Of a stretch of 64,000 nt of DNA, positions 42,902-51,265 are shown piece by piece. The position numbers and the translations under genes were made by a program. Source of the DNA: Actinacidiphila oryziradicis. GTDB lineage: Bacteria; Actinomycetota; Actinomycetes; Streptomycetales; Streptomycetaceae. How positions within the stretch are numbered: position 1 is the first letter of the stretch; each line of letters starts with the position of its first letter. The stretch is from positions 84,391 through 148,390 of the forward strand of contig NZ_SUMC01000021.1 in assembly GCF_005047355.1 (NCBI RefSeq). The letters run 5' to 3'. A model generated the notes under the pieces. It ran no database searches. It was given only the letters and a program-made list of their open reading frames with translations, and was not told the origin of the DNA.

Positions 42902-43879
42902 ATGCACGCGATGACCATCAGCGAGATCGGCGGACCACAGGTCCTGGTCCCAGTAGAGCTGCCTGACCCGAAGCCGGGGCCCGGACAGATCAGCATCGAC
43001 ACCAGCCACGCCGCGGTCGGCCTGGTCGACGTCCTCTTCCGCCGCGGCGATCTGGCCGGCCGGCCCGGATACCCCCGGCCACCCTTCGTGCCCGGTCTCG
43101 AAGTCGCCGGAACGGTCCGTGAACTGGGCGACGGCGTCAGCGATTTCCAGGTCGGCGAGCCGGTCGTGACGCTCTCCCAGATGTCTTTGGGCGGGTACGC
43201 CACGGTGACCCTGGCCGATGCGGCCATGACCGTGTCCCTCAAGGACGGCGGTGTGGACCCCGCCCAGGCCGTCGCGGTCCTGCCGAACGCGACCACGGCC
43301 TATCTGGCGCTCACCCGCGTGGCCCACCTCCGAGAGGGGGAGAAGGTGCTGGTGCACGGAGCGGCAGGCGGCCTGGCCGCCGCGTTCCCCGCGGTCGCCC
43401 GCTTGCTGGGCGCCTCCCACATCACCGGTACCGTTTCCTCACAGGCCAGGATCGCGGACACCGAGCACCTGGACTACGACGAGGTGGTCACCAGCGACCA
43501 GTTCGTGAAGGCCCTGGACGGCCGCCCGGTCGATGTCGTGGTCGACCCGGTCGGCGGCGACGTACGCACCGCCAGCCTGGACGTCCTGGCTCCGCTCGGC
43601 CGCATCCTGCTGCTCGGACACGCTGCTCGCACCCCGGACACCCCGGTCACCGGCGACGACCTGTGGAGGAGGAGCGCGGGCATGCTCGGCTTCGCCGTAG
43701 GCCCCTACCTCCAGGACAACCCCTCCGCCGCACGGCCGGCGGCCGAGAAGGTCGTAGACCTCCTCGCGAGCGGCCGGCTGGCCCAGCGCGTCGACGAACT
43801 CCCTCTCGCCGAGGCCGCAGAAGCACACCGCCGGCTGGAAGCACGCGAGGTCCCCGGTCGCATCGTCCTCACCGTCTGA
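42902..43879 (+). CDS. Zinc-independent MDR quinone oxidoreductase
   Basis: This 325-aa protein belongs to the quinone-oxidoreductase branch of the MDR superfamily, without zinc ligands. It has a GroES-like start (MTISEIGGPQVLVPVELPDP), VPGLEVAGTVRELGDGVSDF, and the nucleotide-binding VLVHGAAGGLAAAFPAVARL (normally VxGAxGGVGxxaxQlA; this copy has AGGLAAAFP, so the second half of the loop is altered). ATG 42902 has AGGAG upstream. It is regulated with the divergent TetR. A role in detoxifying quinones or electrophiles is inferred. Confidence 0.88.
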   Translation: MHAMTISEIGGPQVLVPVELPDPKPGPGQISIDTSHAAVGLVDVLFRRGDLAGRPGYPRPPFVPGLEVAGTVRELGDGVSDFQVGEPVVTLSQMSLGGYATVTLADAAMTVSLKDGGVDPAQAVAVLPNATTAYLALTRVAHLREGEKVLVHGAAGGLAAAFPAVARLLGASHITGTVSSQARIADTEHLDYDEVVTSDQFVKALDGRPVDVVVDPVGGDVRTASLDVLAPLGRILLLGHAARTPDTPVTGDDLWRRSAGMLGFAVGPYLQDNPSAARPAAEKVVDLLASGRLAQRVDELPLAEAAEAHRRLEAREVPGRIVLTV

Positions 43880-44158
43880 CCGGCCGGCCCACCCAGAACC
43901 GAAACCGTCCAGTCCCGGAGCCCCGCGGGCCCACCGCGAAGGCATCGCACGTGGGAAGGCACGCATGTGCCGAGCGCCCCTCTCGGCCCCCTCCCCGAGA
44001 GGGAGCACCCGATCGTGGGCCGCAGTTATTCCAGCAAATCGGTGCCCGTTTACGCCGACGGCGACGGGACGTTTGTGCGCCTAGTTGACGACGGCGATGA
44101 AGTCTTCGTCGAGCAGTTCTTGACTTGCCAGTCGTCTGGCCGAGCCGGTCCCGGCTGT

Positions 44159-45259
44159 CTACGGCAGGGTGTGCAGCGGGGCGTGGTTGGCTTTGAAGAG
44201 TCGCTCGCCGACGAGGCGGAAGGTGAGGTTGCGCAGTGGAGTGGGGAGTTTGCGGGCCTTGTCCCGGCGGTGGTTCTGGTCCAGTACCCATTGGACGCGA
44301 TCCGCGCGGCGGGCCTGGAAGGCGGTGAGGGCCGCGGTGACGTCGTCTTCCTCGCCGAGCAGTTCTGCGAGGACCAAGGCGTCCTCCAGCGCCATGGCAC
44401 CGCCCTGGGCCATGCTGGGGGAGCAGGCATGTGCGGCATCGCCGATGAGGACTATGTGCGGTCGCGTCCAGTCCGCACCGACGCTCTCGTACAGCGCTGC
44501 GAAGTGGGCGTCCGCGCCCTGCTCCAGCAATTGCGGAACCGGGGCCGCGAAATCGGCGAAGAGGCTGCGCCAGTCGCCGTCGGGGGCGGACGGGTGGGGG
44601 CTGTTGACGTCGGCGTAGCAGTACACGCGGCCACCGCCGAGCTGAACGGTCAAGAACCCACGACCGCCGCTTCCCAGCCGGCCGGTCCAGTCGGAGATCC
44701 CCGCGATCTCACTGTCCTCGGCCAGGAACCGCCAGCACAGCTGGCCCAGGAAGCGGGGCTCCGGACCGCCGAAGGCGCTGCGCCGTACAGCTGAGTGGAT
44801 GCCGTCCGCGCCCACTATCAGGTCGTACGACTTCATCGATCCGTCCGCGAAGGTCACTGTCCCTTCGGCGTCCACGCTGCTCACTTCGGCGTCGAAACGG
44901 ACGTCCGTACCAGCGGTTGCCGTACGCAGCACCTCATGCAGGTCGTTGCGGCTGATCGCCAGGCAGTCGCCGACATCGCCCCAGATCCCGCTGACGTCGA
45001 ACTCCGCGAGAGCGCGCCCTCGGTGGTCGTGCAGCCGCTGCCGTACGACGCGTTCCGCACGCTTTGCCACCTCGTCACCTATGCCGAGGCGGTACAGCGC
45101 ACGGACCGCGTTTGCCGGAAGATACAGACCAGCGCCCGACGTTTGCCAGTCGGCACTGCGCTCCACAACTTCTACCGCGAGCCCGCGGTCCATCAGGGCG
45201 CGGACCAGAGCGAGCCCGGAGATTCCGGCGCCGACAACCAGTACACGAGGCTTGTCCAT
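44159..45259 (-). CDS. FAD-dependent aromatic monooxygenase
   Basis: This 366-aa class A flavoprotein monooxygenase (PHBH fold) has PRVLVVGAGISGLALVRALM with the FAD GXGXXG, LAISRNDLHEVLR, the DG motif in LIVGADGIHSAVRR, and the second FAD motif IVLIGDAAHACSPSMAQGGA. ATG 45259 follows AAGGAA. It probably hydroxylates an aromatic or similar substrate with NAD(P)H and oxygen. It is a single gene; the region just upstream is an MmyB-type remnant. Confidence 0.9.
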   Translation of the reverse strand: MDKPRVLVVGAGISGLALVRALMDRGLAVEVVERSADWQTSGAGLYLPANAVRALYRLGIGDEVAKRAERVVRQRLHDHRGRALAEFDVSGIWGDVGDCLAISRNDLHEVLRTATAGTDVRFDAEVSSVDAEGTVTFADGSMKSYDLIVGADGIHSAVRRSAFGGPEPRFLGQLCWRFLAEDSEIAGISDWTGRLGSGGRGFLTVQLGGGRVYCYADVNSPHPSAPDGDWRSLFADFAAPVPQLLEQGADAHFAALYESVGADWTRPHIVLIGDAAHACSPSMAQGGAMALEDALVLAELLGEEDDVTAALTAFQARRADRVQWVLDQNHRRDKARKLPTPLRNLTFRLVGERLFKANHAPLHTLP

Positions 45260-45439
45260 GGGGAGTTCCTTGTCAGTGCGTGAATGACGTGACGATGTTC
45301 CGACTGCCGGTGAAGGGACAAGGGCCAGACCGGACAAAAACCGTCCGTGCACATGGGCACTGCCAACCAGCCATCTGTCGCAGACTATCGAAGCGCTGAT
45401 CCGGGGCTGCCCGCTGCCTGCGTCAAGGGGCGCTGGTGA

Positions 45440-45535
45440 GCTCGCCTACAACAAGGCGTCCTCACGTTCAGCTACGCGACCTTCCAGGCCAACGACCACC
45501 CGGCACTGAAACTCTCCATCTACACCCCGCTCTGA
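45440..45535 (+). pseudogene. MmyB-type XRE regulator, C-terminal remnant
   Basis: The plus strand reads ELAYN, then after an apparent frameshift FSYATFQANDHPALKLSIYT-PL to a stop at 45533-45535. This is the end of the MmyB-like ligand-binding domain found in helix-turn-helix regulators that often face SDR or oxidoreductase genes. The DNA-binding half is absent. Confidence 0.55.
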
Positions 45536-45568
45536 CGTACCCCGGCGACACGAATCCGGACGCCTCGA

Positions 45569-45919
45569 TCAGGCCGAGAGGATGCGCAGGATCAGCACGG
45601 CAGCCGAGGCAAGAAGCAGCATGGCAGGGCTGGGTATGCCCTTGAAATCGTTCTTGCGCAGGTGGGTTCCGACCGCGCCGACGAAGTAGAGCACCAGGCC
45701 GACAGCGGCCGCGATGCCCAGTGGCACCCACCAGATACCGATCACCAGGCCGACCGCACCGGCGATCTCGCAGGCGGCCAGGAACGGGAACAAGCCCAGT
45801 GGTACGCCGAGGCCGGTGAGGCCGTCGACGAGCTGCTGATTGCGGGTGAGCTTGGCGTACGCCGACAACAGCACCATCAGGCCCAGCGCGATTGCGACGA
45901 TGTCGTAGGCGAGAGACAT
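45569..45919 (-). CDS. DoxX family membrane protein
   Basis: This 116-aa four-helix membrane protein is of DoxX type: LGLMVLLSAYAKLTRNQQLV with the family's Lys after helix 1, GLGVPLGLFPFLAACEIAGA, and two further helices. ATG 45919. It is divergent from a MarR regulator with a TTGAA-TTCAA palindrome between them, so it is probably under that regulator, as part of a redox or electrophile response. Confidence 0.85.
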   Translation of the reverse strand: MSLAYDIVAIALGLMVLLSAYAKLTRNQQLVDGLTGLGVPLGLFPFLAACEIAGAVGLVIGIWWVPLGIAAAVGLVLYFVGAVGTHLRKNDFKGIPSPAMLLLASAAVLILRILSA

Positions 45920-45968
45920 GTGTACTCCAGGTAGTGAGCAACGACTCATCGTGGAGGCTAGCAGATAG

Positions 45969-45982
45969 TTGAATATCTTCAA
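45969..45982. promoter_or_regulatory. Candidate MarR operator
   Basis: TTGAATATCTTCAA has perfect 5-bp arms around TATC, in an AT-rich part of the DoxX/MarR divergent region. Size and position suit a MarR-family dimer. Confidence 0.5.
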
Positions 45983-46027
45983 TGATCTCGGATAGTAAAT
46001 TGTTCGAGGACTGATAGCATCTGTTCT

Positions 46028-46477
46028 GTGATGGAGAAGCGGCCCGGACTGGCACTGGCTTTCGCAGGCCAGATCGCCGGTATGCGCATACAAGAGGCGC
46101 TGCGGGCGCAGGGCCTCAAGAACAACCACGCGCACGTGCTCATGTTGCTGGCCGACCAGGGAGCGACCGGCCAGCAAGCCCTGGTCCAGACCCTCGGCGT
46201 GGACCCGAGCGTGCTGGTCGCGATGCTCAACGACCTGGAAAACGCCGGGCTGGCCGAGCGGCGACGCGACCCCGCCGACCGCCGCCGACACATCGTGGAG
46301 ATCTCACCACGCGGAACGCAACTCGTCACGGACATCTACGCCGGCATCGCGTCCGTCGAGGCCGAACTGTTCGCCGCCCTGGACGCGCACGAGATCGACG
46401 TGCTGCACAAGATGCTCATCCGCATCAACGCCACCGCGGGCGACCAGACCTGCGACGCCGCCAACGACGCACCCTGA
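46028..46477 (+). CDS. MarR family transcriptional regulator
   Basis: This protein of about 149 aa has a winged helix: QALVQTLGVDPSVLVAMLND (recognition) and RRRDPADRRRHIVEISPRGT (wing with the family DxRRR). It starts at GTG 46028 or the adjacent ATG 46031; neither has a strong site. It is divergent from doxX and should autoregulate and control it. Confidence 0.9.
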   Translation: MMEKRPGLALAFAGQIAGMRIQEALRAQGLKNNHAHVLMLLADQGATGQQALVQTLGVDPSVLVAMLNDLENAGLAERRRDPADRRRHIVEISPRGTQLVTDIYAGIASVEAELFAALDAHEIDVLHKMLIRINATAGDQTCDAANDAP

Positions 46478-46556
46478 AGCGGCGCTGCTCCACGCCACTT
46501 CGCCAGTCATCCGAAGCGCCCGGAGGCGGCCGGCACGAGTCCCATCTGATGGTCCG

Positions 46557-48515
46557 TCAGCCATCGAGCCCGGCCAGCAGGCCGGTGACCAGCTCGACGT
46601 ACTGGGGTGTCTCCGCCTCCTCGTACGCGGCCCTGGCCTGCCGCCAGTAGTCCCGGGCCGCTTCCGGCCGGTCCAGGGCGAGGGCGAGCCGGCCCAGGTG
46701 CTCAAGTGCGCGGGCCCGGCCCATGGCATGGCCCAGCTCGCGGTAGCTCTCCAGCGCCTGTTCGAAGCGCTCCTGGGCCAGCGCGTACCGCTCCCGTCCG
46801 CGCGCGGTGCTGCCGAGGTTGTAGACGGTCATCGCGACGCTCACCGACTCGTGGAGTTCGCGGAAGAGGGACAGGGCGGCGGTGTAGTACTCCTCCGCCT
46901 GCTCGTACCGGCCGTGGCGGCGGGCCGCCGTCCCCATGCTGTGCAGGGTCATCGCCTCCCGCTTGCGGTCGCCGACCGCGCGGTACAGGTCGAGCGCCTT
47001 CGCGAACACGCGCAGGGCCGAGTGGTAGGCCTGCATGTTCTTGAGGAAGTCGCCGTGGTTGTAGTGGGCCAGCGCCAGCCGCGCGCTGTCGCCGTCATCG
47101 CGGGCGAGTTCCACCGCCTGCTTGCACACAGCCTCGCCGGCCTGCCACTCCTGCTGCCGGCGCAGGAACCAGCTCACGTCGTGCGCCAGCGAGAGCAGCA
47201 TGTCCACCGGGCCGGTGAGGCCCAGGGCGAGGCGCAGGTTGAGCCGCTCGGTGTCCAGCCACTGCTCGGCCTCCTCATCACGTCTGCCCGCGCGCGCCAT
47301 CTCGACGATCCGCTCGACCGCCGACCGGGCGCTGTCACGGTAGTGGGCCAGCAGCCGTCGCTCGGCAGCCTCCCGCATCGCGTGCTCCTCTTCCGCCGCG
47401 CAGCACCGCTCGGCGAACAGCCGCAGCAGGTCGTGGCAGCGCACCCAGCCGCGCGGTTCGCCAGGCTCGATCATGTGGGCCGCGCGCAGCGCCTGCAGCA
47501 GCTTTCTGGCCTGCGGAGCCTTCAGCCCCGTGAGCGCGGCCGCGGCCGCCACGCTCACCTGCTGCCCGGGGTTGATTGACAGCAGCCGGAACATCCGCGC
47601 CTCGTCCGGCGTCAGCCGGGCGTAGGACAGCGCGAAGGCGGCGGCCACCGAGCGGCCCGCGCTGTACGACAGCTCCTCCAGCCGGGTTGCCCCGTCCCGC
47701 AGCGCCTCCGTCAGCTCGCCGATCGACTGCTCCGGGTCGCCCGCCAGGATGGACGCCGTCACCGCCAGGGCCAGCGGCAGGTACCCGCACAGCAGCGCGA
47801 GTTCGCGGACCGCCGCCGGCTCCTCCTCCGCTCGGGTGTCCTCGGGGCGGCGGACATTGAGCGTCCGCGCGATCAGGTCGACCGCCTCGGACTCCGGCAG
47901 CACGTCCAGGTCCAGGATCCGTGAGCCCAGATCCAGGGTGTGACGACTCGTCAGCAATACCCGATGGCATGTCGATCCCGGCAGCAGCGACCTGACCTGC
48001 TCCGACGCCGAGACGTTGTCCAGCACGATCAGCACCCCCCGCCCCTGCGCCGCAAGTTCGGCGAGCTTCGAGCGGTAGAGCGAGAGCCGCCCCTCAAGGG
48101 TCCGCGGGAACAGCTCGTCCGGTACGCCAAGCGCGCTCAGAAACGCCGACAGCGCCAACTCGGCCCGCACATAACGGTTCCCGTCGTACCCCTGGAAGTC
48201 GACGAAGAGCGCCCCACCCGGAAACCACCCGGCCGCTACCGCCTCGTGCGCCGCCCGCAGGGCCAGCGCCGTCTTCCCCACGCCCGCCGTCCCCACCAGC
48301 GCCAGCACCATCCGTGCCGTCCCGTCATCGGCAGGCCGCAGCGCCTCCGCAACCCCCTGCAGCGCCGCCTGGCGCCCCGCGAACTCCTGCGAAGCCGGCG
48401 GCAGTCCCGCGAGCGCGGTGGGCATCGGACGGGCAAGGTTCAGCTGCTCCACGTGCCCCGCCTGCACCACCGGGCCCGTGACGGTACCGCTCAGATCATT
48501 GGACGAATGGTTCAC
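46557..48515 (-). CDS. STAND NTPase (NB-ARC-TPR) with N-terminal amyloid-like motif
   Basis: This 652-aa AfsR/NLR-like signalling ATPase starts at GTG 48515 with GAGGG upstream. Residues 8-27 (LSGTVTGPVVQAGHVEQLNL) form a short motif before the NTPase. The NB-ARC domain has a P-loop GTAGVGKT (75-82), FVDFQGYDG, Walker B VLIVLDNV and a VLLTSRH sensor. A winged-helix region follows, and about five TPR units from residue 450 on (for example YEQAEEYYTAALSLFRELHE). It lacks an N-terminal DNA-binding domain, unlike SARP regulators. The VQAG core resembles RHIM/PP-like amyloid signalling motifs of bacterial NLR proteins, whose effector partner carries the same motif. Confidence 0.85.
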   Translation of the reverse strand: MNHSSNDLSGTVTGPVVQAGHVEQLNLARPMPTALAGLPPASQEFAGRQAALQGVAEALRPADDGTARMVLALVGTAGVGKTALALRAAHEAVAAGWFPGGALFVDFQGYDGNRYVRAELALSAFLSALGVPDELFPRTLEGRLSLYRSKLAELAAQGRGVLIVLDNVSASEQVRSLLPGSTCHRVLLTSRHTLDLGSRILDLDVLPESEAVDLIARTLNVRRPEDTRAEEEPAAVRELALLCGYLPLALAVTASILAGDPEQSIGELTEALRDGATRLEELSYSAGRSVAAAFALSYARLTPDEARMFRLLSINPGQQVSVAAAAALTGLKAPQARKLLQALRAAHMIEPGEPRGWVRCHDLLRLFAERCCAAEEEHAMREAAERRLLAHYRDSARSAVERIVEMARAGRRDEEAEQWLDTERLNLRLALGLTGPVDMLLSLAHDVSWFLRRQQEWQAGEAVCKQAVELARDDGDSARLALAHYNHGDFLKNMQAYHSALRVFAKALDLYRAVGDRKREAMTLHSMGTAARRHGRYEQAEEYYTAALSLFRELHESVSVAMTVYNLGSTARGRERYALAQERFEQALESYRELGHAMGRARALEHLGRLALALDRPEAARDYWRQARAAYEEAETPQYVELVTGLLAGLDG

Positions 48516-48689
48516 GCCCTCATTTCTAGCCCAATCGGGTGGGGGACGGGCACCACTCCGACTTCTGCTGTCGGGCAATCGTTCAGCGCCAGCGGGGCAA
48601 CGCGCGCCGTGCGGTGCGGGCGCGTTGGCTCCGGGGATCGGGCGCGGTCAGATGCGCAGTTTCGTTGGTGTGATGATCACCGCGGTGGA

Positions 48690-48968
48690 GAAGAGTTCTG
48701 GACGAAGACGGCACTGTGCGCGGCTACCACAGCCCCCACCAGGAGATTTTCGCCACCCAGGACCTCGACCAGGTGCTGTACTTCGCTGCCGAGGAAGCGG
48801 TCCGTAATCTCGCCGAGCACATCGCGGCCCGCTCCCCGGGCCACCGTCGCGGAGGTGATCCTCCAGCACCGGTCATGGTCAGATTTTGCTGTTGGTGTCG
48901 CTGTCTCGGCGCTGTTCGTCGCGGTCCCCGCACTCGTCGTGTGGCTGAGAGGGCTTCGTAAGAGCTGA
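48690..48968 (+). pseudogene. Frameshifted fragment of an unrecognised membrane-anchored protein
   Basis: One plus frame reads RGYHSPHQEIFATQDLDQVL and YFAAEEAVRNLAEHIAARSP. Near 48840 the sense passes to another frame, ATVAEVILQHRSWSDFAVGV followed by a hydrophobic helix (SALFVAVPALVVWL) and a stop at 48966-48968. Together they look like the end of one protein with a C-terminal transmembrane segment. The start is missing. It could be a former neighbour of the STAND gene. Confidence 0.45.
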
Positions 48969-49004
48969 GGCGCGGGCGCCTTCCGCACCCTGACCCGTTC
49001 TCCG

Positions 49005-49043
49005 CCTGTAGGGGCCCACCGGTTTTCCGGCAGGCCCTACAGG
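49005..49043. terminator. Imperfect hairpin
   Basis: CCTGTAGGG at 49005 pairs with CCCTACAGG ending at 49043; an inner CCGG-TTTT-CCGG pairing closes the loop. It lies 37 bp after the fragment on the plus strand and is a plausible terminator. Confidence 0.6.
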
Positions 49044-49139
49044 CGTTACGGACGCGCTCGGTATCGCATGTCGGCGTCGTCTGAACCGTGACCCTCTGAC
49101 GGCGGATTAAAAATGACCCGAAACGTGGCATCCATACCA

Positions 49140-49245
49140 ACCTGACCCGGCCCATGCCGCCGACGCCCAGACGTCCGAGCAGCCGGTAGTCCCCGACGGA
49201 GCGCGGATCGTCCGGCTCCAGCCCTGCCAGAATGCCCTCCTGGCG
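49140..49245 (-). pseudogene. Ser/Thr protein kinase, N-terminal remnant
   Basis: The minus frame reads LEPDDPRSVGDYRLLGRLGV followed by GGMGRVRLVW. This is the start of a Streptomyces Hanks-type kinase up to the glycine loop (GxGGMGxV), after which the sequence is unrelated. The start codon is not visible; AGGAGGGC lies upstream of a degenerate first codon. Confidence 0.65.
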
Positions 49246-49681
49246 TGCTCGGCCCCCGCGACCCGTGTGGCCCCCCCTGCGGGCATGCTCAGCGTAGGGC
49301 GGGGAACCGGCCGGCGAGACGAACTCCCATTCCTCAACGACCTGTTGGGGCTCCGAACGTCACGGAGAAGCGGGCCCCTGGTCCGCATGGTGGCCCGCGC
49401 CGTCGCGGACGGCTTGCGTTCGAGAGGTCGAAACGCCGGGCGAATCGAGTGTGCGAGGCGAAGAAACGATTCACGCTTGGCCCGGTTATTCACGCGGAGC
49501 GGCCAGGACCGGTGGAACCGCAGCGAGGTCATAAGCGATCGAACGTCAACCCGCGCATTCCGCGCCTCCGATGGGGTGAAAACACTGGACAAGGGCACCT
49601 TCGAGGAGACACGCTGGACAACGTCTTCCTCATATATGAACGTCAGGCCATACGGCCTACTTCCCATAGGGAGCTCGCTTA
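49246..49681. promoter_or_regulatory. Upstream region of the decarboxylase-ligase-AidA/PixA operon
   Basis: About 435 bp lies between the kinase remnant and the operon. Frames crossing it have no family match or site; one of 145 codons ends in a TAG overlapping the operon's GTG start, but its composition is not protein-like. GC drops towards the operon (CTCATATATGAACG near 49630). The operon promoter should lie here; I see no convincing -35/-10 pair and no regulator gene next to it. Confidence 0.4.
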
Positions 49682-51265
49682 GTGGAATCGCGGTCGAACA
49701 ATCCGACCTTTGAGCAGCGCGACGGATCGGATTCGTTTTCTGCCATCCAGAGGTCAAGGTCCTCCGCACCGATCACGACCGGAGCGCCGCAGAGCGGATT
49801 ATTGCTCGATGCGTTCGACGCGAAGCTTCTCCGGGATAATTCGGAAACGGCAGTAAGCCGGTTGGAAGACCATCTGGCTGATTTATCGGTCAGGGGTCTC
49901 GACCTGATTGATCCCGCAGCGTTGTCGCAGGCCGCGAGAGCATTGATGACCACCGAGCACGAGAGTATCGCACCCTTCGACGAGAAGCGGCTGAACGCGA
50001 TCATCGACCTGTACATCAGGACGGGGATCCAGGTCCATTCGCCCGGCTACATGGGACGACAGTTCTCGGGCGTCGTTCCGCTCGGCGGCGTCATCGACTT
50101 CGTGAGTGCGGTGGTCAATCAGCCGTCGTCGTTCTACGAGGCGGCCCAGTTGCCCAATGTGGCGGAACGGATCATGGCCGACGAACTGAACCGGTTCATC
50201 GGATGGGATCCGGGAAGCTTCGCCATGGTGACCACCTCCGGTGGATCACTGGCCAATCTGACCGCGCTGCTGGCGGCCAGGAACAAGATGTTCCCCGACT
50301 TCTGGTCGGACGGCAGTCCGGCGCCCGCCGGGCGGGCCCGTCCGGCCATCGCGGTGGGCGCCGACGCCCACTACAGCGTCTCGCGGGCCGCCGGCATCAT
50401 GGGGATCGGCGAGGGGCAGATCGTGCGCCTGCCGATCAATCGCGACCATCAGATCTGCATGGACCGGGCACGGCCCACCCTGGATGAGGCCGAGCGGCGG
50501 GGGCTGAAGGTGTTCTGCCTGGTCGCCTCAGCCGGCACCACCTCCGTCGGCGCCTTCGACCCGATCGACGAACTCGGCGACCTCGCCCGGGAGAAGAACA
50601 TCTGGCTGCACGTCGACGGCGCGCACGGAGCGAGCCTCCTGGTGTCGGACAAGCTTCGCCGGAAACTGGAGGGAATCGAGAAGGTCGATTCCCTGGCGTG
50701 GGATGCCCACAAGCTGATGTTCGTTCCCGCGCCGTGCACGCTGCTGTTCTACCGGAACAAGAAGGACAGCCTCGCGGCGTTTCGGCAGGAAGCCAGTTAT
50801 GTGTTCACCGAGGATCCGGACATCTACACCGAGCTCGACAGCGGGGACAAGAACTTCGAGTGCACCAAGCGCCCCATGATCATGGCGCTCTGGGCTTTGT
50901 GGGCCGTCTACGGCCGTGCTCTTTTCGCCGAGAAGATCGAGTACCTCTGTGAATTGACGGAGGAGATCCACCGAGTCCTCGTCGAAGAGACCGATTTCGA
51001 GACGGCGCACCGCCCGGAGGCCAATATTCTGTGCTTCCGCTACCGCCCCAACGGCGTCGGGGACAAGGACGTGCACCGCTTTCAATTGGCGATCACGGAC
51101 CGAATCAAGCGGCAGGGTAATTTCTTCATCTCCAAGGTGAACATCGACGGTACCGCCGCTTTGCGTGTGGTAGTGATGAACCACCGGATCACCACCGAGC
51201 ACTTCCGGATGCTGCTGGATGAGATCAGGCGGGTCGGGCGAGACCTGCTCCGCAGCGGCGAATGA
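49682..51265 (+). CDS. Group II PLP-dependent decarboxylase
   Basis: This 527-aa enzyme belongs to the aspartate aminotransferase-fold decarboxylase family (glutamate, tyrosine, diaminobutyrate and aspartate decarboxylases). GTG 49682 has AGGGAG 9 nt upstream. PLP-site features are VTTSGGSLANLTALLAAR (phosphate), DAHYSVSRAAGIMGIG (His230 stacking on the ring), VDGAHGAS (Asp312, His315) and SLAWDAHKLM with the Schiff-base Lys344. It should decarboxylate an amino acid to an amine, but the substrate cannot be read from the sequence. It is the first gene of a six-gene operon, and its stop overlaps the ligase start (ATGA). Confidence 0.9.
   Translation: MESRSNNPTFEQRDGSDSFSAIQRSRSSAPITTGAPQSGLLLDAFDAKLLRDNSETAVSRLEDHLADLSVRGLDLIDPAALSQAARALMTTEHESIAPFDEKRLNAIIDLYIRTGIQVHSPGYMGRQFSGVVPLGGVIDFVSAVVNQPSSFYEAAQLPNVAERIMADELNRFIGWDPGSFAMVTTSGGSLANLTALLAARNKMFPDFWSDGSPAPAGRARPAIAVGADAHYSVSRAAGIMGIGEGQIVRLPINRDHQICMDRARPTLDEAERRGLKVFCLVASAGTTSVGAFDPIDELGDLAREKNIWLHVDGAHGASLLVSDKLRRKLEGIEKVDSLAWDAHKLMFVPAPCTLLFYRNKKDSLAAFRQEASYVFTEDPDIYTELDSGDKNFECTKRPMIMALWALWAVYGRALFAEKIEYLCELTEEIHRVLVEETDFETAHRPEANILCFRYRPNGVGDKDVHRFQLAITDRIKRQGNFFISKVNIDGTAALRVVVMNHRITTEHFRMLLDEIRRVGRDLLRSGE

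Noticed and set aside
43967..44794. 275-codon plus-strand frame antisense to the FAD monooxygenase
   Set aside because: The first 45 residues (VGRSYSSKSVPVYADGDGTF) look somewhat protein-like, but most of the frame is antisense to a gene with complete FAD motifs and there is no good ribosome binding site.
49245..49682. 145-codon frame ending at the decarboxylase start
   Set aside because: The TAGTG overlap with the operon start is suggestive, but the sequence is Arg/Pro-rich without a ribosome binding site or pattern, and overlaps a kinase remnant.
49636..49713. 25-codon leader peptide before the decarboxylase (MNVRPYGLLPIG)
   Set aside because: No ribosome binding site precedes the ATG and the frame simply overlaps the real start region.
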